A stretch of DNA of 64,000 bases from Sinorhizobium glycinis (GCF_001651865.1 NZ_LPUX01000064.1:785260-849259), one strand, 5' to 3'. Positions 26,361 through 34,917 are shown, counted from the stretch's first letter. Program-made: numbers and translations. Notes: generated from the letters alone by a model not told the origin.

Positions 26361-26515
26361 GCTCGCCTCCATGGTGTTGAAGCCATGGTGCACGATTGGC
26401 CCGGGATCGCCAGACCAAAATTGAGCAGATGGACCGGCATGGCAGCGGCTGGAACGGAAAAGCGGTGTTGATACCCCCTCTGCTGGCTACAGGATCCAAT
26501 GCCCTCCGAACTCCT

Positions 26516-27286
26516 CTAATCCCGCAGCGTGATCCACACCGGTGCGTGATCGCTGGCGTTGTCCCTCCCGCGAACCTCCCTGTCGATGCCGGCGCCGGCG
26601 AGCCGCCGTCTGAGCTTTCGGCTCAAAAGAACATGGTCGAGGCGCAGTCCTGCGTCGCGCTGCCAGCGATTGCGCCGATAGTCCCAGAAGGTGAAGAGCT
26701 CGTCTTCGGGATGGACCTTGCGCAGGGCGTCGAGCCAGCCCTGGTCGAGCAATTGCCGGAAGGCGGCGCGGCTTTCCGGCTGCACGAGGGCATTGTCGTC
26801 GTAGGAGCGGGTCGGATAGATGTCGCGTGGTTCAGGAACGACGTTGTAGTCGCCGGCGAGCACGACCGGCAGGCCGGTTTCGAAGAGCGCCGCGGCATGC
26901 AGCGCCAGACGCTCGTGCCAGGCGAGCTTGTAGTCGAATTTCGGCCCCGGCCGCGGATTGCCGTTCGGGGCGTAGAGCGAGGCGATCAGAATGCCGTTCA
27001 CCGCCGCCTCGATATACCGGCTCTGCGTATCGGCGTCTCCGGGGAGTTCCGTGCGCGTCAGGACCGGATCGCTGTCGCGCGCGAGAATAGCGACGCCGTT
27101 CCAGGCGGGCTGCCCGCGCCAGACGGCGCCGTAGCCGGCGGATTCGATCGCCTGCTTCGGAAACTCCGCGTCGGTTGCCTTGAGTTCCTGCAGGCAGACG
27201 ACATCCGGCTCGGCCGCGGCGAGCCAGGCCAGAAGATTGTCGAGCCGCTTGTTCACGCCGTTGATGTTGAAGGTGGCGATCTTCAT
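26516..27286 (-). CDS. xthA: Exonuclease III / AP endonuclease (XthA)
   Basis: A 256-residue EEP-family nuclease: MKIATFNINGVNKRLDNLL, DVVCLQELKATDAEFP with the metal-binding Glu, YGAVWRGQPAWNGVAILAR, VLAGDYNVVPEPRDIY and terminal SDHAPVWITLRD with the catalytic Asp-His. It processes abasic sites and 3' blocked ends. It is the last gene of a same-strand block with ligD, ku and the BRCT-HTH-TPR gene, which suggests a repair function tied to break processing. It lies six bases after the preceding hydrolase gene. Confidence 0.95.
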   Translation of the reverse strand: MKIATFNINGVNKRLDNLLAWLAAAEPDVVCLQELKATDAEFPKQAIESAGYGAVWRGQPAWNGVAILARDSDPVLTRTELPGDADTQSRYIEAAVNGILIASLYAPNGNPRPGPKFDYKLAWHERLALHAAALFETGLPVVLAGDYNVVPEPRDIYPTRSYDDNALVQPESRAAFRQLLDQGWLDALRKVHPEDELFTFWDYRRNRWQRDAGLRLDHVLLSRKLRRRLAGAGIDREVRGRDNASDHAPVWITLRD

Positions 27287-27292
27287 GCCTGC

Positions 27293-27931
27293 TCAAGGGC
27301 CCAAACCCTGGACCCACCGCCTCACGGTTTCGGCGGCCGTCTTCAGATGATCGGCGGCCGAGAAGCCCGAGATGCTCTTGCGCGGCTTCAGGTCGTGGTC
27401 GCCGTCTTCCAGCCAGAGGATTTCGATCCGGTCGGACAGCGCGTAACCTTGGACCTCGTCCCGCGTGCCGAACTCGTCGCGGGTTCCCTGGCAGATCAGC
27501 GTCGGCGTCTGAAGGTCGGCGAGATGCCTCGTACGGAGCCGCTCGGGTTTGGCCGGCGGGTGGAAGGGGTAGCCGAGGCAGAGGAGCCCGGCGATCTTTC
27601 CGCCCGCGTGAAGCTCGTCGGCGACCATGCTGGCGACGCGCCCGCCCATCGATTTGCCGCCGATGATGAGCGGGCCTGCCGCGCCGAGCTCGGCGACGGC
27701 CGCCCGGTATTCCGGATTGAGCGTTTCGGCGCGCGGAGGAGGCTTTCGCTCGCCCCTGCGCCGCGCCGCCATATAGCCGAATTCAAAGCGGGCGACGCGG
27801 AAGCCCGCGGCAGCGAGCGCCTTGGCCGTCGCCGACATCGATGCCGAGTCCATCGGCGCGCCGGCACCATGCGCGAGAAGAATGGTGACCGGCGCGTCCT
27901 CCGGTCCGTCGAAAAGGAATTTTCCGTCCAT
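27293..27931 (-). CDS. Alpha/beta hydrolase (KANL3/Tex30-like)
   Basis: A 212-residue alpha/beta hydrolase. The oxyanion motif is LLAHGAGAPMDS, the nucleophile elbow GGKSMGGRVA (Ser94), then CLGYPFHPPAKP and TLICQGTRDEFG with an acid candidate. WLEDGDHDL supplies the histidine. This arrangement matches a bacterial family with a dienelactone-hydrolase-like fold. It is tightly linked to xthA (six bases). Substrate unknown. Confidence 0.85.
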   Translation of the reverse strand: MDGKFLFDGPEDAPVTILLAHGAGAPMDSASMSATAKALAAAGFRVARFEFGYMAARRRGERKPPPRAETLNPEYRAAVAELGAAGPLIIGGKSMGGRVASMVADELHAGGKIAGLLCLGYPFHPPAKPERLRTRHLADLQTPTLICQGTRDEFGTRDEVQGYALSDRIEILWLEDGDHDLKPRKSISGFSAADHLKTAAETVRRWVQGLGP

Positions 27932-27973
27932 TTGTAGCCAGCCGTCCCCTGCGTGGTTCCGTGAAGTCGAAGC

Positions 27974-28050
27974 GATCTAGGGATAAGATCATGCGGCGGC
28001 TCAAAGTGCCACAGCGACCTTGCAGCCCTGATCAGGCGCGCGGCGCGTGG
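27974..28050. repeat. Repeat family C, copy 1 (degenerate)
   Basis: A ~75-base element containing GGATAAGATCATGCGG, CTCAAAGTGCCACAGCGACC and CTGATCAGGCGCGCGGCGCG. It aligns along its whole length with copies at 30077-30156 and, inverted, 63848-63926. It supplies the stop codon and last residues of the BRCT-HTH-TPR gene. Confidence 0.75.
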
Positions 28051-29120
28051 GGGAGGCGGTGAAGATTGACGAACTGCACGCCGCGCTCGGCGGTGCGCGC
28101 CCATTCGGATTCCTTATCGAGTTCGAGATAACGCGCCCACCAGCGGCGCGCCTCGAGGAGGTTGCCGGCGTCGAATTCGAGCTTTGCCAGGTTGAAGATC
28201 GCATCCGCATAGTCGCAATCGACGTCGATGGCTTTCTGAAGGTGCCGGCGGGCGGTGTCGATGCGCCCCCGCTCGCTCATGAGCCCGGCGAGGTTGAACC
28301 AGGCCTCGGCGAAGGAGGGGTCGAGCTTGAGCGCGCGGGCGTAATCATGCGCGGCGTCCAGTTCACGGCCGGCTGCCCTCAAGCAGTTGGCACGGTTGAA
28401 AGCGGCGACCGAGTCGCTGCGATCGATGGAAAGATAACGCTGATAGATTGCCGCTGCCTGGTCGTAATCGCCCGCCTCTTCCGCCTCTTCGGCTAGCGCG
28501 AAGAGCTCCTCGAGTTCCGCCTCCTCGATCGCCCCGAGGTCGAGCAACAATTGCCCGTCGAGCTCGCTCAGACCCTCGGCACGCCGGGCGTAGATGGTCT
28601 TCGAGCCTTCGTGATGGAGCGACAGCGCCGTCAGCGACGCGACGTGGCTGGAGCGATGGACGGAACGCGCGATCGCTCCCCAGCCGGCGCCGCTTGAGAT
28701 CAGTCCCGCGTATTTGCGGGCGAGGATCACGTCGCGGAACGAGTAAGGTTCGTTGTCGTGCTCGAAAGCGTCGAACAGTGACAGGAGGTCGAAGAGGCGA
28801 GGCGCGATCTTCGCCTGATCCATCAGCGACTGCCGCGGCAGCGCCGATGTCCCGGACGCCGTCGCCAGGCCCAGGAGCCGAAGGAAGCCGTTCTCGCTGA
28901 GCAGGCGCCGGCCGCTGCCGGCCTCACGCTCGAAACGCGCCTCGATGTCCGCATCGGTCGCCTTCGCAAGCAGGCCGCGGCCGAAGACCACATAGGCGGT
29001 CTGTCGCGTCACGCCGCGTCGCAGGTGCCCTCCTTGGCGCTCGACTTCCCGAGCGATCAGCCGTCGCGGAAAGGCGGCAAGCGCCCCGACGATGCCGAAT
29101 GTCTTGCCAGCGACCGGCAT
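28032..29120 (-). CDS. BRCT-HTH-TPR protein linked to Ku
   Basis: A 362-residue protein whose ATG overlaps the ku stop (ATGA), so the two are translationally coupled. Residues 1-~88 resemble a BRCT domain: GKTFGIVGALAAFPRRLIAR, then GGHLRRGVTRQTAYVVFGRG, and a terminal LLSENGFLRLLGL. Residues ~108-195 look like a MerR-type winged helix (EPYSFRDVILARKYAGLISS, GAGWGAIARSVHR). Residues ~203-338 form four TPR units (DYDQAAAIYQRYLSID; AEAWFNLAGLMSERGRIDTA; ADAIFNLAKLEFDAGNLLEA). A BRCT module would bind phosphorylated or DNA-end partners, and the TPRs would bind protein. A role as an accessory scaffold in Ku/LigD end joining is inferred from context; I know of no characterised bacterial counterpart. 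Confidence 0.75.
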   Translation of the reverse strand: MPVAGKTFGIVGALAAFPRRLIAREVERQGGHLRRGVTRQTAYVVFGRGLLAKATDADIEARFEREAGSGRRLLSENGFLRLLGLATASGTSALPRQSLMDQAKIAPRLFDLLSLFDAFEHDNEPYSFRDVILARKYAGLISSGAGWGAIARSVHRSSHVASLTALSLHHEGSKTIYARRAEGLSELDGQLLLDLGAIEEAELEELFALAEEAEEAGDYDQAAAIYQRYLSIDRSDSVAAFNRANCLRAAGRELDAAHDYARALKLDPSFAEAWFNLAGLMSERGRIDTARRHLQKAIDVDCDYADAIFNLAKLEFDAGNLLEARRWWARYLELDKESEWARTAERGVQFVNLHRLPHAPRA

Positions 29121-30001
29121 CAGGCCTTCTTCTGTGCGCCAGGCTTCTTGGCGATGGATTTGGCAGCAGCACTCTTCGCCGCCTTCTCGGCAGCCGGCTC
29201 CGTCTTGCCCTTGCTTTTGGCCGGCGGTTTCGCCTGCGACAGGCTGGCCTTCAGCGCATCCATGAGGTTGATGACGTTGCCGCGTTCAGGCGGGGCCGCG
29301 ATGATCGGCTTGTGGCCCTTGAGCTTCTCGCGGATCATCTGCATCAGCGCGGCCTCATACCGATCCTCGTAGTTCCTCGGATCGAAGACCGTCGTCTTTT
29401 GCTGGATGAGCGCCTCGGCGAGTTGCAACATTTCGGGATCCGGATTGCCGACCGGGATGTTGCCGAAATATTCGGCCGTGCCGCGCACTTCGTTCGGGTT
29501 CCTCAGCGTGCAGACGAACATGCCGGTTTCGCGCGGGCCGATGGCGATCACCCGTTCGCGGCTCGAAAGCACCAGGCGCGCGATGGCGAGCTTGCCGCTC
29601 CGCCGCAGGGCCTCCCGCAGGACGATGAAGGTCTCCTCGGCCATCGCCCCGTCCGGAGCCAGATAATAGGGCGTGTCCTGATAGATCACATCGACGGAGC
29701 CTTCGTCGACGAAGGCCTCGATGTTCATCGTGTGGGTGGATTCGATCTTGACGCTTTCGAGGTCGGCCTCGTCGATGACGATGTATTTCTTGTCCTCGTA
29801 TTCATAGCCCTTCACCAGGTCGGATCGTTCGACGAGGCCGCGCTCCGGATCGACCGGCTTCATGTTGATCCGGTTGTGCGTATCCTTGTGAAGCTGGTTG
29901 AAGGTGATGCGCTCGCTCGTCGTGGTGGCGGGATAGAGCCTCACCGGGCAACTCACGAGGCTGAGCCTCAGATAGCCCTTCCAACTTGCCCTGGGTGCCA
30001 T
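29120..30001 (-). CDS. ku: Ku DNA end-binding protein
   Basis: A 293-residue bacterial Ku. It begins MAPRASWKGYLRLSLVSCPV and includes TSERITFNQLHKDTHNRINM, YIVIDEADLESVKIESTHTM, YYLAPDG and GTAEYFGNIPVGNPDPEML. A minimal C-terminus is extended by ~30 residues rich in Lys and Ala (KAAKSAAAKSIAKK), the kind of tail that promotes threading along DNA. It binds double-strand break ends as a homodimer and recruits LigD. It lies ~110 bases after ligD, separated by a family-C repeat, and is coupled to the BRCT-HTH-TPR gene. Confidence 0.97.
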   Translation of the reverse strand: MAPRASWKGYLRLSLVSCPVRLYPATTTSERITFNQLHKDTHNRINMKPVDPERGLVERSDLVKGYEYEDKKYIVIDEADLESVKIESTHTMNIEAFVDEGSVDVIYQDTPYYLAPDGAMAEETFIVLREALRRSGKLAIARLVLSSRERVIAIGPRETGMFVCTLRNPNEVRGTAEYFGNIPVGNPDPEMLQLAEALIQQKTTVFDPRNYEDRYEAALMQMIREKLKGHKPIIAAPPERGNVINLMDALKASLSQAKPPAKSKGKTEPAAEKAAKSAAAKSIAKKPGAQKKA

Positions 30002-30076
30002 GATCGTCTCCTGCGCGGTGCTACCCGGTTACTTCTCCGCATTCGAAAGCCCCTGCATGTTTCCTTGAATCGTACC

Positions 30077-30156
30077 GATCTGAGGATAAAAACATGCAGC
30101 ATTCAAAGTACTACAGCGACTTTGGCGCGTCTGATAGGACGCGCGGCGATGTAGGC
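30077..30156. repeat. Repeat family C, copy 2
   Basis: Contains GGATAAAAACATGCAGC, TTCAAAGTACTACAGCGAC and GCGTCTGATAGGACGCGCGG. It spans the ligD stop codon and encodes roughly the last 14 residues of LigD. It includes the internal palindrome GCGCGTCTGATAGGACGCGC. Confidence 0.85.
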
Positions 30157-32591
30157 AAATCCCTTGCGCAGTCGTCGATATCGGCCCAGGGATCGCCCGA
30201 GGTGGCCAAAAGGCCCGGTAACGAAGAATAATTTAAATCCTCGGGAGCGTCGATAGTTTCAAGATCGGCCCAGCTTAACGGGGTGGAGGCCGGCAGATTC
30301 GTACGCGCGCGCAGCGAATAGGGCGCTGCGGCAGTGTGCCCGCGGGCGTTGCGATGGAAGTCGATGAAGATCCGCTTGACGCGCTTTCCCTTGCTCATCG
30401 TGGTGATGAAGCTCTCGGGAGCCGTTGATGCCAGGTGGTTGGCGATATCGCCGGTCGCCTTGTGCACCTTCTTCCAGTCGAGCTTGGGCCGGATCGGCAC
30501 GACGACATGGACGCCCTTTCCGCCCGAGGTCTTGACGAAGGGTACGAGGTCAAAGGCTTCGAGCTCGGCCTTGATGTGGATGGCCGCCTCGACCACCTCG
30601 CGCCAGCCGATGCCCTCTCCGGGATCGAGATCGAAGACGACGCGGTCGGGTTTCTCGAGCCGCGCCCGCGTCGACCCCCAGGAATGGAATTCGACGACGC
30701 CGAACTGCGCCAGTGCCAGGTAGCCTTTGGCGTCCTCAACCGAAAGATAGCGTTTCGTCTCGCCTTCCGAGCTCATGGCCTCGAAGCTCGCCACAGAAGG
30801 CGGCATGCCGGTAAAGGGATGGCGCTGGAAAAAGCAATCCTCGAACTTTCCCGTCGGGCAGCGGACGAGCGAAACCGGGCGACCGAGAATATGCGGCAGC
30901 ATGAAATCGCCGACCATTGCGTAGTAGAGGGCGAGATCGAGCTTGGTCGGCCCGGATTTGCCGAACAGACGACGGGTCGGATTGGTGATCGAGATGCTGG
31001 CGAGGTCGGCATCGGAGATCAGCCGCTTTCGCTGAGCGCCAGCGGGGGCCGAGAGTTCGACCTCGCGAAGCCCCTTGAAGACGGGGTGGCGGAGCGCGTT
31101 GTCGGTGGTGCGGTTGGCGTAGTGAATACGCGCCGTCAGCACCGGTCTTACCCATATGATTTCCTTCGGCGCGCCATCGAGCTTCACGGCTTCGGCACGC
31201 AGCGGCTCCAGTCGTGCCAGCAATTGCTTGAGCGTGGCCGCGTCGAACCCCGTGCCGACCTTGCCGCGATAGTGCAACTCGCCATCGACCCACTCGCCGA
31301 GCGCCAGGGATGCAATGCCTTCCGCCGCCTCGGAGATCGTGTAGCCGGCGATGACGAAGTCCTCCGCCTTCAGCGCCTTGGTCTTGGTCCACGTCTTGGA
31401 GCGCCCGCTCTGATAGGGAGCCGAGGCGCGTTTGGAAATGATGCCCTCGAGGCCAAGTTCCGAGGCGTGCTCGTAAAAGGCGCGCCCGCCGCCGACGACG
31501 TGATCGCTGAACTGGATGGCGGAGCGGGTCGACAGTTGCGACGCGAGCAATTGCTTGAGCAGCGCCTTGCGCTTATCGAGCGGAACATTCGCGAGGCTCC
31601 AGCCGTCGAGATGGAGAAGGTCGAAGGCATACAGCACCAGCCTGTTCTCCGCGCGAGCGGAAAGCGCCTCCTGGAGGAGCGCGAAGCGGCTGATGCCCTC
31701 CTCGTCGAGCACGACGATTTCGCCGTCGATGACGGCTTCTCGGCACGGCAGCCGCCGAAAGGCCTCGGGCAGGTCGCCGTAGCGCCTCGTCCAGTCGAGG
31801 CCGCCGCGGGTGATCAGGCGCACCTCGCCGCCGGCGATGTGCGCCATGGTGCGATAGCCGTCGAACTTGATCTCATGCAGCCAGACATCGCGCGAGCCGG
31901 CGCTATCGGGTGGGGTCGCGGTCGGCGTGGCGAGCTGCGGTTCGATGCGCGTCGGTGCCGTTGCCTTCACCGCGCCGGGAAGAGCGCCCGGATTGAGCTT
32001 CACCGGTTTGGCAGGCGGTTTCGGCTTCTCGACCAGCTCCTCGATGCGCCGGCCGGATTTGACGCTTTCCGGCCGCGCCGCGAGAATGTCGGTGGAGGGG
32101 TCGGCGGCCGGGTCGCGTTCCTTGAAGAGAAGCCAGTGGCGCTGGTCCTCCTCCCCCGGCCGCGGCTTCAGCCGCGTCAGCATCCAGCCGCCGTTGAGCT
32201 TTTCGCCGGCCAGGCGAAACTTGAAGGCGCCTTTGCGCAAGCTCTCCTCGACATCCTCCATCGGGGCCCACGCACCGGTGTCCCAGACGATCATCGGACC
32301 GGCGCCATATTCGCCCTCCGGGATGACGCCCTCGAAGTCGATATATTCGATCGGATGATCTTCGGTCTCGACCGCCAGGCGCTTGTCGGCTGGATTGAGC
32401 GAGGGGCCCTTGGGTACCGCCCAGCTTTTCAGCACGCCGCCGACCTCGAGCCTGAGATCATAGTGGTCGGCTGTCGCATGGTGCTTGTGCACGACGAAGC
32501 GGTTGCCGCCGCCGGCAAGGCTGCCGGCCGGTTCCGGCGTCTTCGCGAAATCCCGCTTCTTGCGGTAGTCCTCAAGCTTCGTCGTCGCCAT
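30111..32591 (-). CDS. ligD: Multifunctional ATP-dependent DNA ligase LigD
   Basis: An 826-residue NHEJ enzyme with three modules in the order phosphoesterase, ligase, polymerase. Residues ~10-170: 3'-phosphoesterase (FVVHKHHATADHYDLRLE; GVIPEGEYGAG). Residues ~215-520: ligase, with adenylated Lys242 in EIKFDGYR. Residues ~535-805: archaeal-primase-type polymerase, with Asp654/Asp656 (VFDLDPGEG) and Asp744 (FIDFHRNARG). It fills, trims and seals ends held by Ku. The final residues (PTSPRVLSDAPKSL) are encoded by a family-C intergenic repeat, so the native C-terminus was probably altered. It is first in the repair block. Confidence 0.97.
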   Translation of the reverse strand: MATTKLEDYRKKRDFAKTPEPAGSLAGGGNRFVVHKHHATADHYDLRLEVGGVLKSWAVPKGPSLNPADKRLAVETEDHPIEYIDFEGVIPEGEYGAGPMIVWDTGAWAPMEDVEESLRKGAFKFRLAGEKLNGGWMLTRLKPRPGEEDQRHWLLFKERDPAADPSTDILAARPESVKSGRRIEELVEKPKPPAKPVKLNPGALPGAVKATAPTRIEPQLATPTATPPDSAGSRDVWLHEIKFDGYRTMAHIAGGEVRLITRGGLDWTRRYGDLPEAFRRLPCREAVIDGEIVVLDEEGISRFALLQEALSARAENRLVLYAFDLLHLDGWSLANVPLDKRKALLKQLLASQLSTRSAIQFSDHVVGGGRAFYEHASELGLEGIISKRASAPYQSGRSKTWTKTKALKAEDFVIAGYTISEAAEGIASLALGEWVDGELHYRGKVGTGFDAATLKQLLARLEPLRAEAVKLDGAPKEIIWVRPVLTARIHYANRTTDNALRHPVFKGLREVELSAPAGAQRKRLISDADLASISITNPTRRLFGKSGPTKLDLALYYAMVGDFMLPHILGRPVSLVRCPTGKFEDCFFQRHPFTGMPPSVASFEAMSSEGETKRYLSVEDAKGYLALAQFGVVEFHSWGSTRARLEKPDRVVFDLDPGEGIGWREVVEAAIHIKAELEAFDLVPFVKTSGGKGVHVVVPIRPKLDWKKVHKATGDIANHLASTAPESFITTMSKGKRVKRIFIDFHRNARGHTAAAPYSLRARTNLPASTPLSWADLETIDAPEDLNYSSLPGLLATSGDPWADIDDCARDLPTSPRVLSDAPKSL

Positions 32592-32673
32592 GCCTGAAGG
32601 CTAAGGCCGATCCGGCCGGGCCGCAATATCAGGCGTAACGGCGGCCGACAGCCAAGGCTATCTCAAGGATATT

Positions 32674-32842
32674 GACCCCCTCTGGCCTGCCGGCCATCTC
32701 CCTCACAAGGGGGGAGACGACTCGCGGCTGCCCCCTCTTCAATCGAAGCGTTTCTGCAGCCGAACGCTCCAGTGGCGGCGTAAGGCGGGCCACAGATTTT
32801 CTCCCCCCTTGTGGGGGAGATGGCCGGCAGGCCAGAGGGGGT
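32674..32842. repeat. Repeat family A, copy 1 (MITE-like)
   Basis: A ~170-base element with ~43-base terminal inverted repeats starting GACCCCCTCTGGCCTGCCGG and containing ACAAGGGGGGAGA. The unique middle differs from copy 2. It lies between ligD and allE, 18 bases from the allE stop. Confidence 0.85.
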
Positions 32843-32860
32843 AGCAACCCGCGTCGTCGG

Positions 32861-33685
32861 TCATCCCACTCGGAGGCTCATATGGCGGTTGACGTCCTTG
32901 TAGAGCAGGTAGCGGAACTTGCCGGGGCCGCCGGCATAGCAGGCCTGCGGGCAGAAGGCCCTGAGCCACATATAGTCGCCGGCCTCGACCTCGACCCAGT
33001 CGGCGTTGAGGCGGTAGACGGCCTTGCCCTCGAGAACGTAGAGGCCGTGTTCCATCACATGGGTTTCCATGAAGGGGATGACGCCGCCGGGCTCGAAGGT
33101 GACGATCGTCACATGCATGTCGTGGCGCATGTCGGACGGATCGACAAAGCGCGTCGTCGCCCAGCGACCGTCCGTCTCAGGCATCGGCGTGGGGGCGATC
33201 TCGCGTTCGTTGCTGACGATCGGTTCGGGGAGGGGAAGCCCCTCGACCTTTTCGTAGGCCTTGCGGATCCAGTGGAAGCGCGCCGGCGTGGAACCCTGGT
33301 TGTGGAGGCTCCAGTTCGTGCCGGGCGGAATGTAGGCGTAGCCGCCCGGCTGCATCAGATGCGGCTTGCCCTCGATCGTCAGCCGGAATTCGCCGTCGAC
33401 GACGAAGAGCACAGCTTCGGCGCGCGGGTCCGTTTCGGGGCGGTCGCTGCCTCCTGAAGGCCCGACCTCCATGATGTATTGGGAGAAGGTCTCGGCAAAG
33501 CCCGATAAAGGCCGCGATAGGACCCAGAGCCGTGTGTTCGTCCAGAACGGCAGGTAGCTCGTGACGATGTCGCGCATCACCCCCTTCGGGATGATCGCAT
33601 AGGCTTCGGTGAACACGGCCCGATCGGTGAGGAGGTTCGTCTGCGGCGGATGCCCGCCTTCGGGGAAATAGTAGCTGCTCTTCAT
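32861..33685 (-). CDS. allE: (S)-Ureidoglycine aminohydrolase (YlbA/AllE)
   Basis: A 274-residue bicupin. ATG 33685 gives the family start MKSSYYFPEGGHPPQ; the in-frame extension to 33859 runs through a repeat element and is rejected. The first cupin is around GGYAYIPPGTNWSLHN; the second carries EPGGVIPFMETHVMEHGLYV, with Glu/His Mn-binding residues. It releases ammonia from ureidoglycine to give ureidoglycolate in allantoin breakdown. Ureidoglycolate lyase (AllA) lies at 39955, and glyoxylate enzymes lie between, so the block joins purine salvage to glyoxylate use. Confidence 0.93.
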   Translation of the reverse strand: MKSSYYFPEGGHPPQTNLLTDRAVFTEAYAIIPKGVMRDIVTSYLPFWTNTRLWVLSRPLSGFAETFSQYIMEVGPSGGSDRPETDPRAEAVLFVVDGEFRLTIEGKPHLMQPGGYAYIPPGTNWSLHNQGSTPARFHWIRKAYEKVEGLPLPEPIVSNEREIAPTPMPETDGRWATTRFVDPSDMRHDMHVTIVTFEPGGVIPFMETHVMEHGLYVLEGKAVYRLNADWVEVEAGDYMWLRAFCPQACYAGGPGKFRYLLYKDVNRHMSLRVG

Positions 33686-33776
33686 GTTTACTCGCCTGTC
33701 GAGGTGATGCCGGTCCTCGCGATGCCGGCGGTGAAGTGTGGGGCCGACCTGCAGCGTCCCTGTTGAAGTGTGCGTA

Positions 33777-33946
33777 GACCCCCTCTGGCCTGCCGGCCAT
33801 CTCCCCCACAAGGGGGGAGAACGCGTGCGGCAACGCCCGGCGGCAGTCGACAACTCCACATCACGAAACCTCCATTGCGCGCGATAGACTTGCCGCGGGT
33901 CCTCTCCCCCCTTGTGGGGGAGAGGGCCGGCAGGCCAGAGGGGGTC
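33777..33946. repeat. Repeat family A, copy 2 (MITE-like)
   Basis: A ~170-base element with the same terminal inverted repeats as copy 1 (GACCCCCTCTGGCCTGCCGG to its complement ending GGGGGTC). It lies upstream of allE and downstream of the IclR gene. It fills most of the 303-base gap 33686-33988, in which no gene is seen. Confidence 0.85.
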
Positions 33947-33988
33947 GTAACCGCGGGATCAATATGCGCTCTGCAATTGCCATATCTG

Positions 33989-34810
33989 CTAGCTTTCCTC
34001 CGGCCTGTGGCCGCCGATGGCGCGCGTCAGCTGGTCCGCTGTCCGACGCACGACGGGGCCGAGAACGTCGAGTTTCTCGTTATCGATGCGGACCGTCGGG
34101 CCGGAGATCGAGATGCCGCCGATCGCCTCGCCATATTCGTTGAAGACGGGCGCCGCAAGGCAGCGCATGCCGCGCGTATGCTCCTCGTCGTCGATCGACC
34201 AGCCACGATAGCGGATCTCCTTGATATCGGCGATGAGCGCCGGGAGCGTATCAAGGGTGCGCTCGGTGAAATGCGCAAGCGTTCTGCCGTTCAATGCCTT
34301 GGCGATCTCCGTGTCCGACCACGTGGCGAGGATCGCCTTGCCGATCCCGGACGCGTGGATCGGCCCGCGCCTGCCGGGACGGAAGAAGGCGCGCATCGGG
34401 GCGTGGCTTTCGATCTGGGAAATGAACACGACGTCGCCGTCATCCTCGATGCCGATATTGGCGGTTTCACCGCTTTCCTCCATCAGCCGCTTCAGGAAGG
34501 GCCGGCTGATCGTGCCGAGCTTGCGAAAGCGCAGGAAGGCATTGCCGATCTGGAAGGCCTTCACGCCGATTGTCCAGGTGCCGGTCTCGCCGTCCATCAT
34601 CACCATGCCGTGGCTGGCGAGCGAGGTGAGCAGCCGGTGCACCGTCGAGGGCGCCATGCCGGTGCGCTCCGAAAGCGAGGTCAGTGTCGATCCGTCGTTC
34701 TCGGCGACGATGGCAAGCAGCGACAGGCTCCGGTCCAGAACCTGCACGGAGGAAGGGGCGGCATTCTCCGCAGCCTTGCGTCCTCGCCTTCCTCTGACTG
34801 TCGACTCCAT
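33989..34810 (-). CDS. IclR-family regulator (AllR/BhcR-like)
   Basis: A 273-residue regulator. ATG 34810 has AGGAG eight bases upstream; a longer frame to 34873 is less likely. The helix-turn-helix (~25-85) includes SVQVLDRSLSLLAIVAENDG and SLSERTGMAPSTVHRLLTSL. The effector domain has HAPMRAFFRPGRRGPIHAS, GIGKAILATW and RGMRCLAAPVFNEYGEAIGG. It is divergent from gcl and adjacent to allantoin genes. By analogy with AllR of E. coli and BhcR, glyoxylate or a related intermediate is the likely signal. Confidence 0.9.
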   Translation of the reverse strand: MESTVRGRRGRKAAENAAPSSVQVLDRSLSLLAIVAENDGSTLTSLSERTGMAPSTVHRLLTSLASHGMVMMDGETGTWTIGVKAFQIGNAFLRFRKLGTISRPFLKRLMEESGETANIGIEDDGDVVFISQIESHAPMRAFFRPGRRGPIHASGIGKAILATWSDTEIAKALNGRTLAHFTERTLDTLPALIADIKEIRYRGWSIDDEEHTRGMRCLAAPVFNEYGEAIGGISISGPTVRIDNEKLDVLGPVVRRTADQLTRAIGGHRPEES

Positions 34811-34893
34811 GAACCCGACTCCTAATCGCTTCCGCTCATCATGCTCTACAGCGATTGCGTTTGATTTTCTCATATTTGTTGAAGATCTTTATT

Positions 34894-34917
34894 TCCATAT
34901 AATGGGAATGAATTCCA
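34894..34917. promoter_or_regulatory. Possible IclR-type operator between iclR and gcl
   Basis: TTCC (34894-34897), GGAA (34906-34909) and TTCC (34914-34917) form overlapping dyads, including GGAATGAATTCC. The AT-rich setting, ~60 bases before the gcl ATG, suits an IclR-family operator, but the motif is short and unproven. Confidence 0.35.

Noticed and set aside
30435..32597. A 720-codon plus-strand open frame antisense to ligD
   Set aside because: It mirrors the codon periodicity of ligD in a GC-rich genome, has no recognisable domains, and lies entirely over a gene with intact catalytic motifs.
32674..33946. The paired GC-rich palindromes considered as a CRISPR-like array
   Set aside because: Only two copies ~1 kb apart with a whole gene between; no regular short spacers and no cas genes.
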